Assembly (NCBI RefSeq): GCF_005146945.1
Contig: NZ_SWMS01000014.1
Location: 1-64,000, forward strand
Direction of reading: 5' to 3'
Source: Prauserella endophytica
GTDB taxonomy: Bacteria > Actinomycetota > Actinomycetes > Mycobacteriales > Pseudonocardiaceae
DNA: 64,000 bases
Under the pieces are notes generated by a model. That model was not told the DNA's origin. It searched no databases and was given only the letters and a program-made list of their open reading frames with translations. Shown here piece after piece: positions 15,653-23,744 of this stretch. The position numbers and the translations under genes are program-made. The number at the start of each line of letters is the position of its first letter. Position 1 is the first letter of the stretch.

Positions 15653-16843
15653 GTGCGGCGGTTCGCGGTGATCATGGTCTTCGCCTTCAACGGTGCGACG
15701 CTCGGTTCATGGGCCCCGCGAACACCCGCATTGAGCGACCAGATCGGGATCGGCCCGGGTCCGTTCGGGCTCGCGCTCCTCGCGGCCAGCGTCGGCATGC
15801 TCATCGCGGCGAGCGTGTCGGGCCGCATCGTCGAGCGCGTCGGCGCTCGGGCGGTCATCGTGGCTTCGGCGATCGCCGTGTGCCTCGTCCTTCCGCTGGT
15901 CGGTTCCGCGCAGTCCGTGCTGTGGCTCGCACTCGCCCTGTTCGGTCTCGGCGCGTCCTCGGGCGTGCTGGACGTGTCCATGAACATCGCGGGCGTCGCG
16001 GTGGAACGCGCGGAAGGCAAGCCGATCATGCCGTTGTTCCACGCCGGATTCAGCTTCGGCGCGCTCGCAGGTTCCGGCGGCGCGGCGCTGGCCGCGAGCG
16101 CAGGCTGGTCGCCGTTGCGGCATCTCGTCGTGGCGGTGCTGGTGGGCGCGGTCATGCTCGCCGCCGTCGTGCGGGTCCTACCAGGTGTCGCGCCCAGGAC
16201 CGAGCAAGCGAGCGGCTCGCCGGCCGCGGCGACCCCGCTCGTCCGGCGGCCCGCGCTGTGGCTGCTCGCGGCGATCGCGCTGTGCTCGGCTATCGCGGAG
16301 GGCGCCAGCTCCGACTGGTCCGCTCTGCTGTTGGTGAACGAACAGGGCGCGAGCGAGGGTGCGGCCGCGCTCGCCTACGCCGGCTTCTCCCTCGCGATGG
16401 CCTTCGCGCGGCTCGCTGGATCCTGGACACAGGCGCGATTCGGTTCGGCGAAGGTGCTCGTCTCCGGTGCCGCGTGTGCGGGCACGGGCCTCGTCGCCGC
16501 CGCCGTCGCCGGGATGCCCGCCGTCAGCTACGTCGGCTTCCTGCTGGCCGGGGCGGGGCTCGCGGCGTGTTTCCCCATCGCGCTGGGCCTCGCGGGCGAA
16601 GCCGGCAAGCGGTCCGACGACAGTGGCGGCGAGCGTGAGGTGGCGTTCGTCACCGCGATCGCCTACACGGGCTTTCTCGCCGGCCCGCCGGTGATCGGGG
16701 GCATCGCGCAGCTGACGTCGCTGTCGGCGTCGTTCGTCGTCGTCGGCCTGGTCGCGGCCGTGATCGCACCGGCCGCCGTCGCCGCCACCCGGTTCGTCGC
16801 GAAGGAGCGTGCGAGCCGCGCCTCATCGCACGCGGTCCGCTGA
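15653..16843 (+). CDS. Major facilitator superfamily transporter
   Basis: The 396-aa protein has about twelve hydrophobic helices. An MFS signature loop lies between helices 2 and 3 (SGRIVERVGARAVIV, residues 41-55). FGLGASSGVLDVSMNIAGVAVERAEGKPIMPLFHAGFSFGALAG resembles the YbjJ/fucose-permease-like sugar MFS group. It probably moves a sugar or drug-like solute across the cytoplasmic membrane. The GTG at 15653 follows GGAAGGAG; a GTG/ATG further upstream would run through the operator. Its divergent LacI neighbour is the obvious regulator. Confidence 0.8.
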   Translation: MRRFAVIMVFAFNGATLGSWAPRTPALSDQIGIGPGPFGLALLAASVGMLIAASVSGRIVERVGARAVIVASAIAVCLVLPLVGSAQSVLWLALALFGLGASSGVLDVSMNIAGVAVERAEGKPIMPLFHAGFSFGALAGSGGAALAASAGWSPLRHLVVAVLVGAVMLAAVVRVLPGVAPRTEQASGSPAAATPLVRRPALWLLAAIALCSAIAEGASSDWSALLLVNEQGASEGAAALAYAGFSLAMAFARLAGSWTQARFGSAKVLVSGAACAGTGLVAAAVAGMPAVSYVGFLLAGAGLAACFPIALGLAGEAGKRSDDSGGEREVAFVTAIAYTGFLAGPPVIGGIAQLTSLSASFVVVGLVAAVIAPAAVAATRFVAKERASRASSHAVR

Positions 16844-16865
16844 ATCGTGTCCACCCACGTCGTCC

Positions 16866-16880
16866 TACCCTCGTAGCGTG
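16866..16880 (+). promoter_or_regulatory. Leaderless promoter -10 of the CopD-CtaG gene
   Basis: TACCCT at 16866-16871 fits the TANNNT -10 consensus and ends exactly 6 nt before the GTG start. This is the spacing expected for leaderless transcription. No Shine-Dalgarno precedes the start. The same geometry occurs at 19607 and 37025. Confidence 0.5.
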
Positions 16881-18899
16881 TCCACCGAAGCCGACCCTGC
16901 CCAGGACGCCCCCACCCGACGCCGGGCAGGCATGGCTCCACTGCTCGCGATCGGAGCGCTGCTCGCGGTCATCGTCGCCGTGGGGCTCGTCGCGCTCACC
17001 GGAGGCGCCGGCGCCGTGGTCGCCGGCCTTACCGATCCCGGCATCGTCACGCGCTACGGCATCACCGTGGTGCGGGTCGGAGCCGACGCCGCGGCGGCCA
17101 TCTGCATCGGCTCGCTGCTGCTCGCGGCATTCCTCGTGCCACCGCAGAAGTCGGGAACGCTCGCCGCGGACGGCTACGCAGCTGTGCGCACGGCCGGGAT
17201 CGCGGCGTGGGTGTGGTTCGTCTTCGCGATCGCTTCGGTGCTCTTCAGCGCGGCCGACGGCGCCGGACGCCCGTTCACGGAGGTGCTCCGGCCGGAGGTC
17301 CTGCTCAACTTCATCGATGCCATCGAGCAGCCGAAGGCGTGGCTCTGGACGGCGCTCATCGCCCTGCTGCTCGCGCTCGGCTGCCGGCTCGTGCTGTCGT
17401 GGGGCTGGACCACGGCGCTGTTCTTCCTGTCGGTCGGGGGCCTGCTCCCTGTCGCGGTGACCGGTCACTCGGCCAGCGGCGGCTCGCACGACCTGGCGAC
17501 CAACAGCCTGCTCTACCACCTCGTCGGCGCGGCGTTGTGGGTCGGCGGGCTCATCGCGCTGCTCGCGCACGCCAGGCGGCGGGGTGCGCACCTGTCGCTC
17601 GCGGCGTCGCGATTCTCCAAGATCGCACTGGTCAGCTGGGTCGTCATGGCCGCGTCCGGCGTCATCAACGCGCTCGTGCGCGTGAGCCCCGGTCAGCTGC
17701 TGACCACCGACTACGGCCTGCTGGTGCTCGGCAAGATCGTGGCCCTGCTCGTGCTCGGTGTGTTCGGTCACCAGCAGCGACAGCGCAGCGTGCGTGACCT
17801 CAACGACGGCGCGGGCGGTGGACAGCTCGTGCGGCTCGCCGCGGTCGAGGTGCTCGTCATGGCCGTCACGATCGGCCTCGCGACCGCGCTGTCCCGGACC
17901 CCTCCGCCCCAGGAGATCCTCGCCCAGCCCTCGACAGTCGAGTTGCTCCTCGGCTACGTCCTGAACGGAGAGCCGACCGCGTGGCGACTGCTCACGGACT
18001 GGCGCTTCGACCTCATCTACGGCACGGCGGCGATCGTGCTGGCCGTGCTCTACCTCGCCGGTGCGCGCCGGCTGCGCAAGCGTGGCGACGCGTGGCCGGT
18101 CGGGCGCACGGTGGCCTGGGTGGCAGGGTGCGTACTGCTGCTGATCGCCACCTCATCGGGCATCGGCCGGTACGCGCCGGCGATGTTCAGCATGCACATG
18201 GTCAACCACATGCTGCTGTCGATGGCGATTCCGGTGCTGTTCGTCCTCGGTGGCCCGGTCACCCTGGCGCTGCGGGCACTGCCCACCGCGGGCCGTAGCG
18301 CGCCCCCGGGGCCGCGCGAGTGGCTGCTGGCCTTCGTGCACTCGCCGGTGGCGCGCGTGCTGACCCACCCGATCGTTGCGTTGCTGCTGTTCGTCGGCTC
18401 CTTCTACGGGCTGTACTACTCCGGGTTGTTCGACGCCGCGCTGAACCACCACTGGGCGCACCTGGCGATGAACGCCCACTTCCTGCTGGCCGGTTACGTC
18501 TTCTACTGGCCGGTGATCGGTGTGGACCCGGCGCCGCGCAGGCTGCCACCGCTGGGCCGGCTCGGGATGGTCTTCGCGTCGATGCCGTTCCACGCCTTCT
18601 TCGGTGTGACGCTGATGAACATGCAGACCGTGATCGGCGAGGACTTCTACCGGTCTCTTGATCTGCCGTGGGTGAGCAACCTGCTGACCGACCAGCGGCT
18701 CGGCGGCGGCATCGCGTGGGCGTCCGGGGAACTGCCCGTGCTGCTGGTGATGGTGGCGCTGCTCATCCAGTGGGCGAGGGCCGACGAGCGGGAGGCGCGC
18801 CGCCGTGACCGCCGCGAGGAGGCGACGGGGGAGCAGGACCTGGCCTCGTACAACGCCATGCTCAAGCAGCTTGCCGAGCAGGGCGAGCCGAGGAAGTAG
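16878..18899 (+). CDS. CopD-CtaG fusion: copper/cytochrome c oxidase assembly membrane protein
   Basis: The 673-aa integral membrane protein combines two families. The N-terminal half (residues about 40-340) carries CopD-type helices (VTGHSASGGSHDLATNSLLYHLVGAALWVGGLIALLAH). The C-terminal half (about 370-650) is a CtaG_Bact2/caa3-type assembly domain with MFSMHMVNHMLLSMAIPVLFVLGGP, NHHWAHLAMNAHFLLAGYVFYWPVIGVDP and MPFHAFFGVTLM. The many His and Met residues facing the membrane suit copper handling for cytochrome oxidase. Such fused proteins are common in actinobacteria. The GTG at 16878 is chosen because of the leaderless promoter and because the stretch before it is not protein-like. The ssb paralogue follows at 150 bp. 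Confidence 0.85.
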   Translation: MSTEADPAQDAPTRRRAGMAPLLAIGALLAVIVAVGLVALTGGAGAVVAGLTDPGIVTRYGITVVRVGADAAAAICIGSLLLAAFLVPPQKSGTLAADGYAAVRTAGIAAWVWFVFAIASVLFSAADGAGRPFTEVLRPEVLLNFIDAIEQPKAWLWTALIALLLALGCRLVLSWGWTTALFFLSVGGLLPVAVTGHSASGGSHDLATNSLLYHLVGAALWVGGLIALLAHARRRGAHLSLAASRFSKIALVSWVVMAASGVINALVRVSPGQLLTTDYGLLVLGKIVALLVLGVFGHQQRQRSVRDLNDGAGGGQLVRLAAVEVLVMAVTIGLATALSRTPPPQEILAQPSTVELLLGYVLNGEPTAWRLLTDWRFDLIYGTAAIVLAVLYLAGARRLRKRGDAWPVGRTVAWVAGCVLLLIATSSGIGRYAPAMFSMHMVNHMLLSMAIPVLFVLGGPVTLALRALPTAGRSAPPGPREWLLAFVHSPVARVLTHPIVALLLFVGSFYGLYYSGLFDAALNHHWAHLAMNAHFLLAGYVFYWPVIGVDPAPRRLPPLGRLGMVFASMPFHAFFGVTLMNMQTVIGEDFYRSLDLPWVSNLLTDQRLGGGIAWASGELPVLLVMVALLIQWARADEREARRRDRREEATGEQDLASYNAMLKQLAEQGEPRK

Positions 18900-18960
18900 C
18901 CCGTAGCAGAGGGCACTGACGATTTCTCGCGCTCCGCCGCGAGTTGTTCGACTCGCTCGA

Positions 18961-18971
18961 AGTTGTCCACA
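18961..18971 (+). promoter_or_regulatory. DnaA-box-like AGTTGTCCACA upstream of ssb
   Basis: The 11-mer AGTTGTCCACA, identical to both arms of the inverted pair near 14.4 kb, lies 82 bp before the ssb start. It fits the actinobacterial DnaA box TTGTCCACA. Regulation of an ssb gene by DnaA is plausible but not shown. Confidence 0.35.
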
Positions 18972-19052
18972 GATTCAGTTCGTGTCCGTTCTCGGTCCGT
19001 TCGCGGGGGCAGCCTGGAAGCCGGAAGAACGACCACGGCGAAGGTGAGGGCA

Positions 19053-19496
19053 ATGGCCATCGGCGAGACCCTGCTGACGATCGTCGGCAACGTGTGCAGC
19101 GAGCTGTCCCGGCGCAAGCTCGCGAACGGCGACGAGGTGCTCAGCTTCTGGCTGCGAAGCAACGAACGGCGTTACGACAAGGAGTCCGGGCAGTGGCGGG
19201 ACGGCCGGGGGATGGCCGTGCGGGTCACGTGCTGGCGGCGCATGGCCGGCACGGTCGGCGCGTCACTGTCGAAGGGCGATCCGGTGATCGTCAGCGGGCG
19301 GCTGTACGCGGCCGAGTTCGAGAGCGGAGGACAGCAGCGCTCCATTCCCGAGCTCGAGGCGCTGGCGATCGGACCCAACCTGTCGTGGTGTACCGCGACC
19401 GTGCGACGCCTTGGACGCAACGGTGACCCACCCGCACCGGCGGCGCTGAGCGAGGAGGCGGTGGACCGCGAACGAGAACGAATACCGGCGGCGTGA
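19053..19496 (+). CDS. ssb: Single-stranded DNA-binding protein paralogue (SsbB type)
   Basis: The 147-aa protein is a single OB fold. MAIGETLLTIVGNVCSELSRRKLANGDEVLSFWLRSNERRYD is followed by MAVRVTCWRRMAGTVGASLSKGDPVIVSGRLYAAEFE, the standard Ssb core. It lacks the long Gly-rich linker and the DDDIPF C-terminal tail of housekeeping SsbA, so it is the short actinobacterial paralogue linked to development or transformation. The ATG at 19053 follows GAAGGTGAGG. It corresponds in position to Rv2478c next to ettA in mycobacteria. Confidence 0.9.
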   Translation: MAIGETLLTIVGNVCSELSRRKLANGDEVLSFWLRSNERRYDKESGQWRDGRGMAVRVTCWRRMAGTVGASLSKGDPVIVSGRLYAAEFESGGQQRSIPELEALAIGPNLSWCTATVRRLGRNGDPPAPAALSEEAVDRERERIPAA

Positions 19497-19618
19497 GCTA
19501 CTCAGGGTGGCACTGCGCTGGGTAGAGGGGGCATCACCCTGCGAGAAAACGCTCTACGGTCGGTGCCGGGACGGTGACCGGCGTCAGGGAGCCGACGGGC
19601 TCGCTCTACGATCGCAGC

Positions 19619-21295
19619 ATGGCCGAGTTCATCTACACCATGAAGAAGGTGCGCAAGACCGTCGGGGACAAGGTCATCCTCGACGACGTCAGCACCGCGT
19701 TCTACCCCGGCGCGAAGATCGGCGTGGTGGGTCCGAACGGTGCTGGCAAGTCCACCGTGCTGAGGATCATGGCGGGGCTCGACCAACCGAGCAACGGTGA
19801 GGCCTTCCTCCAGCCCGGCGCGAGCGTCGGCATCCTCCTCCAGGAGCCGCCGCTCAACGAGGAGAAGACGGTCAGGGGCAACGTCGAGGAGGGCCTCGGC
19901 GAGATCAAGGTGAAGCTCGACCGCTTCAACGAGATCGCCGAGCAGATGGCCACCGACTACAGCGACGCCCTCATGGAGGAGATGGGCAAGCTGCAGGAGG
20001 AACTCGACCACGCCGACGCCTGGGAGCTCGACTCGCAGCTGGAACAGGCGATGGACGCCCTGCGCTGCCCGCCCGGCGACGAGCCGGTGACCCACCTTTC
20101 CGGTGGTGAGCGCCGCCGGGTCGCGCTGTGCAAGCTGCTGCTGTCGAAGCCCGACCTGTTGCTGCTCGACGAGCCCACCAACCACCTGGACGCGGAGAGC
20201 GTGCTCTGGCTGGAGCAGTTCCTGGCGACCTACCCGGGCGCCGTGCTGGCGGTCACGCACGACAGGTACTTCCTGGACAACGTCGCCCAGTGGATCATGG
20301 AGCTCGACCGGGGCCGTGTCGTCGGTTACGAGGGCAACTACTCGACCTACCTGGAGAAGAAGCGCGAACGGCTGGAGGTGCAGGGCAAAAAGGACGCGAA
20401 GCTCGCGAAGCGCCTGCAGACCGAGCTGGAGTGGGTGCGGTCCAACGCGAAGGCCAGGCAGACCAAGTCGCGGTCCCGTCTCGAGCGGTACGAGCAGATG
20501 GCCGCCGAGGCCGAGAAGACCCGGAAGCTGGACTTCGAGGAGATCCAGATCCCGCCGGGTCCCCGGCTCGGCAGCGTGGTGGTCGAGGTCCAGGGTCTGA
20601 AGAAGGGTTTCGACGACCGGCTGCTGATCGACGACCTGTCGTTCACGTTGCCGCGCAACGGCATCGTGGGCGTGATCGGACCGAACGGTGTCGGTAAGAC
20701 CACGCTGTTCAAGACGATCGTCGGCCTGGAGGAGCCTGACGCGGGCAGCGTGAAGATCGGCGAGACCGTCAAGCTGTCCTATGTGGACCAGCAGCGGGCC
20801 GGCATCGATCCGGACAAGACGGTGTGGCAGGTCGTCTCCGACGGGCTGGACTACATCCACGTCGGCCAGACGGAGATGCCGTCGCGGGCTTACGTCAGCG
20901 CGTTCGGCTTCAAGGGCCCGGACCAGCAGAAGCCGGCCGGGGTGCTCTCCGGCGGTGAACGCAACAGGCTCAACCTCGCGATGACGTTGAAGCAGGGTGG
21001 GAACCTGATCCTGCTCGACGAGCCGACCAACGACCTGGACGTCGAGACGCTGGGCTCGCTGGAGAACGCGCTGGAGCAGTTCCCCGGCTGTGCGGTGGTC
21101 ATCTCCCACGACCGGTGGTTCCTGGACCGCGTGGCGACCCACATCCTCGCGTGGGAGGGCGACGACACCAATCCGGCCAAGTGGTTCTGGTTCGAGGGGA
21201 ACTTCGAGGGCTACGAGAAGAACAAGGTCGAGCGCATGGGCGCGGAAGCCGCCCGGCCGCACCGGGTGACACACCGGAAGCTCACCCGCGACTGA
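19619..21295 (+). CDS. ettA: Energy-dependent translational throttle protein EttA (ABC-F ATPase)
   Basis: The 558-aa ABC-F protein has two nucleotide-binding domains. The first has Walker A GPNGAGKST (residues 40-48), signature LSGGERRRVALCKLLLS and Walker B LLLLDEPTNHLD. The second has GPNGVGKTT, LSGGERNRLNLAMTLKQ and LILLDEPTNDLD. The Arm and the charged interdomain linker (KKRERLEVQGKKDAKLAKRL) are present, and there are no membrane segments. EttA binds the ribosomal E site and gates the first elongation steps according to ATP/ADP. The start is leaderless: TACGAT at 19607-19612 ends 6 nt before the ATG. Confidence 0.95.
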   Translation: MAEFIYTMKKVRKTVGDKVILDDVSTAFYPGAKIGVVGPNGAGKSTVLRIMAGLDQPSNGEAFLQPGASVGILLQEPPLNEEKTVRGNVEEGLGEIKVKLDRFNEIAEQMATDYSDALMEEMGKLQEELDHADAWELDSQLEQAMDALRCPPGDEPVTHLSGGERRRVALCKLLLSKPDLLLLDEPTNHLDAESVLWLEQFLATYPGAVLAVTHDRYFLDNVAQWIMELDRGRVVGYEGNYSTYLEKKRERLEVQGKKDAKLAKRLQTELEWVRSNAKARQTKSRSRLERYEQMAAEAEKTRKLDFEEIQIPPGPRLGSVVVEVQGLKKGFDDRLLIDDLSFTLPRNGIVGVIGPNGVGKTTLFKTIVGLEEPDAGSVKIGETVKLSYVDQQRAGIDPDKTVWQVVSDGLDYIHVGQTEMPSRAYVSAFGFKGPDQQKPAGVLSGGERNRLNLAMTLKQGGNLILLDEPTNDLDVETLGSLENALEQFPGCAVVISHDRWFLDRVATHILAWEGDDTNPAKWFWFEGNFEGYEKNKVERMGAEAARPHRVTHRKLTRD

Positions 21296-21345
21296 CCGAG
21301 GCACTTCTGCTGGAATGTGAATAGCCCTCACAGAGCGGAGTCCCC

Positions 21346-23634
21346 GTGGTAGCCATCACGCACGCAGGCCGAACCGTGACGAACGGCCGTTCTCCCGTTG
21401 TTCGCAGTGGTGCGGATGGGGCGAACGGGCCCGTGGAGCGGCTCGTCGAGCAGGCGACGGCGCTCGAGCTGCGCGCACCCGAGCTGGCGCTCGTCCTCGG
21501 CGAGCGGGCCGCCTCGCTCGCCGAGGCCGCCGGCTTCAACGAGCTGTGGGTGCGTGCCGAGAGCGTCGTCGTGCACGCTCGCGTGCAGCTGGGGCACCGC
21601 GCGTCCACCGTGGGCAGAGCGGTGGCAGCGCTGCGGGCCGCGGAGGACGCGGGGCTGCCGGTGGTGGCCGCGCAGCTGCGCACGGACCTCGCCGTGTGCT
21701 CGCGCAGCGTGGGGGCACCGTTGACGGGGCTGGCCGCGTTGCGGCCCGTGCTCACCGTGAGCGGCCTGTCGGCTACGCAGCGGGCGGCGGCCCTGTGCCA
21801 CCTCGTCGGCTGCCTCGGCACGCTGGGCCGCAAGGCCGAGCTCGACCGGGTGCTCATGGAGGGCGACCGGCTCGTCACGGGCGACACCGGCCTGGGCGCC
21901 GACGACAAACTGCTCGCGCGGGCGCTGATCCGGGTCGCCGTGTCGGCGCACCGGCGCCGCCATGGCGACGTGGTCGGCGCGGCCGACGCGGCGCGTACCG
22001 GGCTCGGTTTCCTCGATCACCTGGAGGACAAGGGCACCGACGGCGGGCTCGCGCGTGTGCGGTTGACGTTGGAGCTGGTCTGCGCGCTGCTCGACCGAGG
22101 TGAGGGCGAGCTGGCGCTGGAGGCGGCTCAGCCGCTGCTGGCCGAGCCGGAACGGGCGGCGAGCGTCGCTCCCACCGGCTGGCTCCGGCTGGCGCTCGCC
22201 ACGCGCGTGCTGGCGAACAACGGCTCCGCCGACGCGGCGGGCCGGATGCTGCGCGACGCGCTGCACAGCGTCGGCAGGCACGAGCTGCACGCGCTGGCGT
22301 CGCGGCTCTGGCTGGAGCTCGCGAACATCGAGGAGCGGATCGGCGAGCCGTCGGAGGCCATCGCCTGCCTGCACAACGCCCGCTCCTCCGAACATTTGCA
22401 CGCGCGTGCGCGCAGCCAGGCGCGCGCGTTGTTGACCGGGGAGTTCGGCTCGGGGGAACAGGCGCCCGTCGACCTCGCCGACGTGGTGGCCACGGCCGCC
22501 GAGGTCACCCCACCCGCCGTCACGCGCAGGCCGGAGCCGGAAGCGGCTCCCGAGCCAGCGGCGACGTCCGCATCCGCCGCGACGGCGGCCGGCCCGATGA
22601 CTACGGCCACGGCTGCGGCCGGTCAGGCGACTGCGCCAGCGAGTGCGGAGGGCGCGGCGTCGGCATCGGCGACGCCGCCCGCCTCGTCCGTCACCGAGAC
22701 CCCCTCGCCGGCGTCCGCCGGAGCAACTGGCGCGTGGGCCGCAGCCGAGCCCGAACCGTTCAACCCGGGCGCGGCCGGTTCCGCGGTGGCGAGCAAGCAC
22801 TCGGCCGAACCGGCCTCCACTCCGGCTCGCTCCACGCGGCCGAAGGTCGTGTTGCCGATGCTGCGCCTCGCCCCGGAGCTGGAACGGGAGGAGACCACAC
22901 CGACCGGCGATGTGAACACGGTCGAGACCCTCGCACCCGAACCCGCCGTCGCCGAGGAGGCGCAGGCGACCGCCCCCGAGCCCACCCCAGAACCAGCGCC
23001 CAAGCCGGAGTGGCAGGAGGCCGTCGCGCGGCCCGAACCGGAGCCGGTGAGCAGGCCACGGGAACATCAGGCGTCCGGGCGCAGCACACGGCACGATTCC
23101 GAGCACGGTTCGGTCGCCGCGCGCTCGGTGCTCGACCGGCTCGGCATCTCGCCGGGCGCGGGCGGCGGCAGGCGCCGCGCCGCGCACTCCGACGAGCGTG
23201 AACAGCGGTCGGTGCGGTCCACGGTGGAGTCACCGGCGGCGAGCAGGCCCGAACCGCCTGCGGAGAAGCCCCCACCGGTGGAGAAGCCGTCCAGCGAGGA
23301 CGCCGCCGAGACCGGCTCGGCGCCGTCGGACGGCTACGGCTGGCTGCCCCGGTTGAGGCTGCCGCCGTCGCTGGCGCCCCTCGACGAGCTGGGGCCCGAT
23401 TTCGGTTCTGACACCGGCTCGTCCGTCGCGGCGGAGCCGAGTTCCCCCGGCTCCGGTCTCCCGCTCGACGAGCCGCCGCCCGACGCCGGGCTCGCGGAGC
23501 TGCTCGCGCGGGCGCTCGCCGAGCACCGGGCGGGCACGTCGAGCGCGGCCGCCCTGGTCAAGCAGCTCGGAACGGACGACGACGTGCGGGACGGGTCGCG
23601 CCGGGTCAACGGCGGGCCCCACCACGACTTCTGA
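21346..23634 (+). CDS. TPR-like helical repeat protein with long disordered C-terminus
   Basis: The 762-aa protein has an N-terminal half (residues about 20-370) made of paired amphipathic Ala/Leu/Arg helices, as in tetratricopeptide arrays (AELDRVLMEGDRLV, ALIRVAVSAHRRR, RLWLELANIEERIGEPSEAIACL). The second half is Pro/Glu/Ala-rich and disordered. A short helical tail (DAGLAELLARALAEHRAGTSSAAALVKQLG) closes it. No catalytic motif is visible. It sits between ettA and the glutamate dehydrogenase gene, where the mycobacterial locus has nothing comparable as far as I recall, so it looks like a lineage-specific insertion. GTG start with GAGCGGAG upstream. Function unknown; a scaffold role is a guess from architecture. 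Confidence 0.7.
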   Translation: MVAITHAGRTVTNGRSPVVRSGADGANGPVERLVEQATALELRAPELALVLGERAASLAEAAGFNELWVRAESVVVHARVQLGHRASTVGRAVAALRAAEDAGLPVVAAQLRTDLAVCSRSVGAPLTGLAALRPVLTVSGLSATQRAAALCHLVGCLGTLGRKAELDRVLMEGDRLVTGDTGLGADDKLLARALIRVAVSAHRRRHGDVVGAADAARTGLGFLDHLEDKGTDGGLARVRLTLELVCALLDRGEGELALEAAQPLLAEPERAASVAPTGWLRLALATRVLANNGSADAAGRMLRDALHSVGRHELHALASRLWLELANIEERIGEPSEAIACLHNARSSEHLHARARSQARALLTGEFGSGEQAPVDLADVVATAAEVTPPAVTRRPEPEAAPEPAATSASAATAAGPMTTATAAAGQATAPASAEGAASASATPPASSVTETPSPASAGATGAWAAAEPEPFNPGAAGSAVASKHSAEPASTPARSTRPKVVLPMLRLAPELEREETTPTGDVNTVETLAPEPAVAEEAQATAPEPTPEPAPKPEWQEAVARPEPEPVSRPREHQASGRSTRHDSEHGSVAARSVLDRLGISPGAGGGRRRAAHSDEREQRSVRSTVESPAASRPEPPAEKPPPVEKPSSEDAAETGSAPSDGYGWLPRLRLPPSLAPLDELGPDFGSDTGSSVAAEPSSPGSGLPLDEPPPDAGLAELLARALAEHRAGTSSAAALVKQLGTDDDVRDGSRRVNGGPHHDF

Positions 23635-23744
23635 CGCCGGAACCGGGCGCCGCACCGAGCCGCCACAGCCGATTTGCTCAGTCACAGTAAGGTAAAACCT
23701 GGATCGGCACATCGTGGTGTCAAGGCCAGGAGTGGAGAGTTGCG

